This document shows positions 43,625 through 43,718 of a stretch of 43,718 bases of DNA, piece after piece. The stretch spans positions 1-43,718 of the forward strand of contig NZ_FONE01000027.1 in NCBI RefSeq assembly GCF_900112825.1, given 5' to 3'. The notes beneath the pieces were generated by a model that saw only the letters and a program-made list of their open reading frames with translations, did no database searches and had not been told where the DNA came from. Position numbers and translations under genes: made by a program. Positions within the stretch are counted from its first letter, which is position 1, and the number at the start of each line of letters is the position of its first letter. Source of the stretch: Nitrosomonas sp. Nm166. Its GTDB lineage: Bacteria; Pseudomonadota; Gammaproteobacteria; Burkholderiales; Nitrosomonadaceae.

Positions 43625-43718
43625 AATAACGTCGTCGCAGAAGCAATTGAACGAAGGCAATTTGAATCCACACTTCCGAAGATGCAGGCAAGATTTCATG
43701 ATCTTTACATAAACGTCG
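43623..43718 (-). mobile_element. IS5-family transposase, C-terminal end (cut by window edge)
   Basis: Read on the minus strand from the window edge, this frame gives RRLCKDHEILPASSEVWIQI, then AFVQLLLRRRY and TAG. That is the usual C-terminus of IS5-family DDE transposases (RRLSKDYE...SE..I..AM.RLMLRR). Only 31 codons are visible, so I cannot say whether the element is complete. Confidence 0.75.

Noticed and set aside
1..43718. CRISPR arrays, tRNA or rRNA genes
   Set aside because: No regularly spaced repeats and no cloverleaf or rRNA signatures were seen in any intergenic gap.

Overview
The window looks like a chromosomal segment of a betaproteobacterium, most likely an ammonia oxidiser of the Nitrosomonas type. 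This is inferred from several gene neighbourhoods: an EIIA(Man)-HPr-EI phosphorelay without a permease, metX-metW, rpsP-rimM-trmD-rplS, coq7, yqgE-ruvX-pyrR-pyrB plus a non-catalytic dihydroorotase, and a PEP-CTERM protein. The species assignment is inference. Coding density is high and most genes are housekeeping. Both ends lie in insertion-sequence debris: an IS630-type fragment on the left and the tail of an IS5-type element on the right.

Layout, left to right. (1) 1-600: decayed IS630 transposase. (2) 602-4487: a GAF-GGDEF protein, then, divergently, the regulatory phosphotransferase chain EIIA-HPr-EI. (3) 4630-7992: metX, metW, a YciA-type thioesterase and a CapA-family protein, the last three with overlapping or nearly touching ends. 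(4) 7993-9750: a less conserved patch with a ribbon-helix-helix-like protein plus small membrane protein pair, a decayed second copy of the thioesterase 3' end, hairpins, and a PEP-CTERM gene broken by an amber codon. (5) 9751-14501, minus strand: a tight six-gene operon (pgl, HAD phosphatase, sugar epimerase, 2-hydroxyacid dehydrogenase, HpcH/HpaI aldolase, KdsB-like cytidylyltransferase). (6) 14772-20944, plus strand: a surface-glycan block with a GT-B-like transferase, FkbM methyltransferase, GT2 glycosyltransferase, O-antigen-ligase-like protein and two methyltransferases. Regions 5 and 6 diverge from a shared intergenic region and together look like one locus that makes, activates, transfers and methylates an unusual glycan sugar.

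(7) 21093-22364: DUF2024, IalB-like and ArsC-like proteins, closed by a strong bidirectional terminator. (8) 22491-24539, minus: rplS-trmD-rimM-rpsP. (9) 24677-32675, plus: an eight-codon leader cistron coupled to a GlcF-like protein, then coq7, yqgE, ruvX, pyrR, pyrB, pseudo-dihydroorotase and oligopeptidase A. (10) 32894-37107, plus: mlaA, rubredoxin and its reductase behind a possible sigma-54 promoter, yciB, yciI and a secreted parvulin. (11) alanine racemase (minus) diverging from lplT (plus, TTG start). (12) 39806-43475, minus: ispD-ispF-thpR and tsaB-rimI-type 4 uracil-DNA glycosylase, mostly joined by four-base ATGA overlaps.

The best candidate for something undescribed is the operon at 9751-14501. 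It combines a pyruvate-type aldolase, a HAD phosphatase and a CMP-sugar synthetase homologue, with no PEP-dependent KdsA/NeuB-type synthase in the window. It may build a CMP-activated 3-deoxy-2-keto sugar acid by a route other than the textbook Kdo pathway. This is a hypothesis from gene content, not a demonstration.
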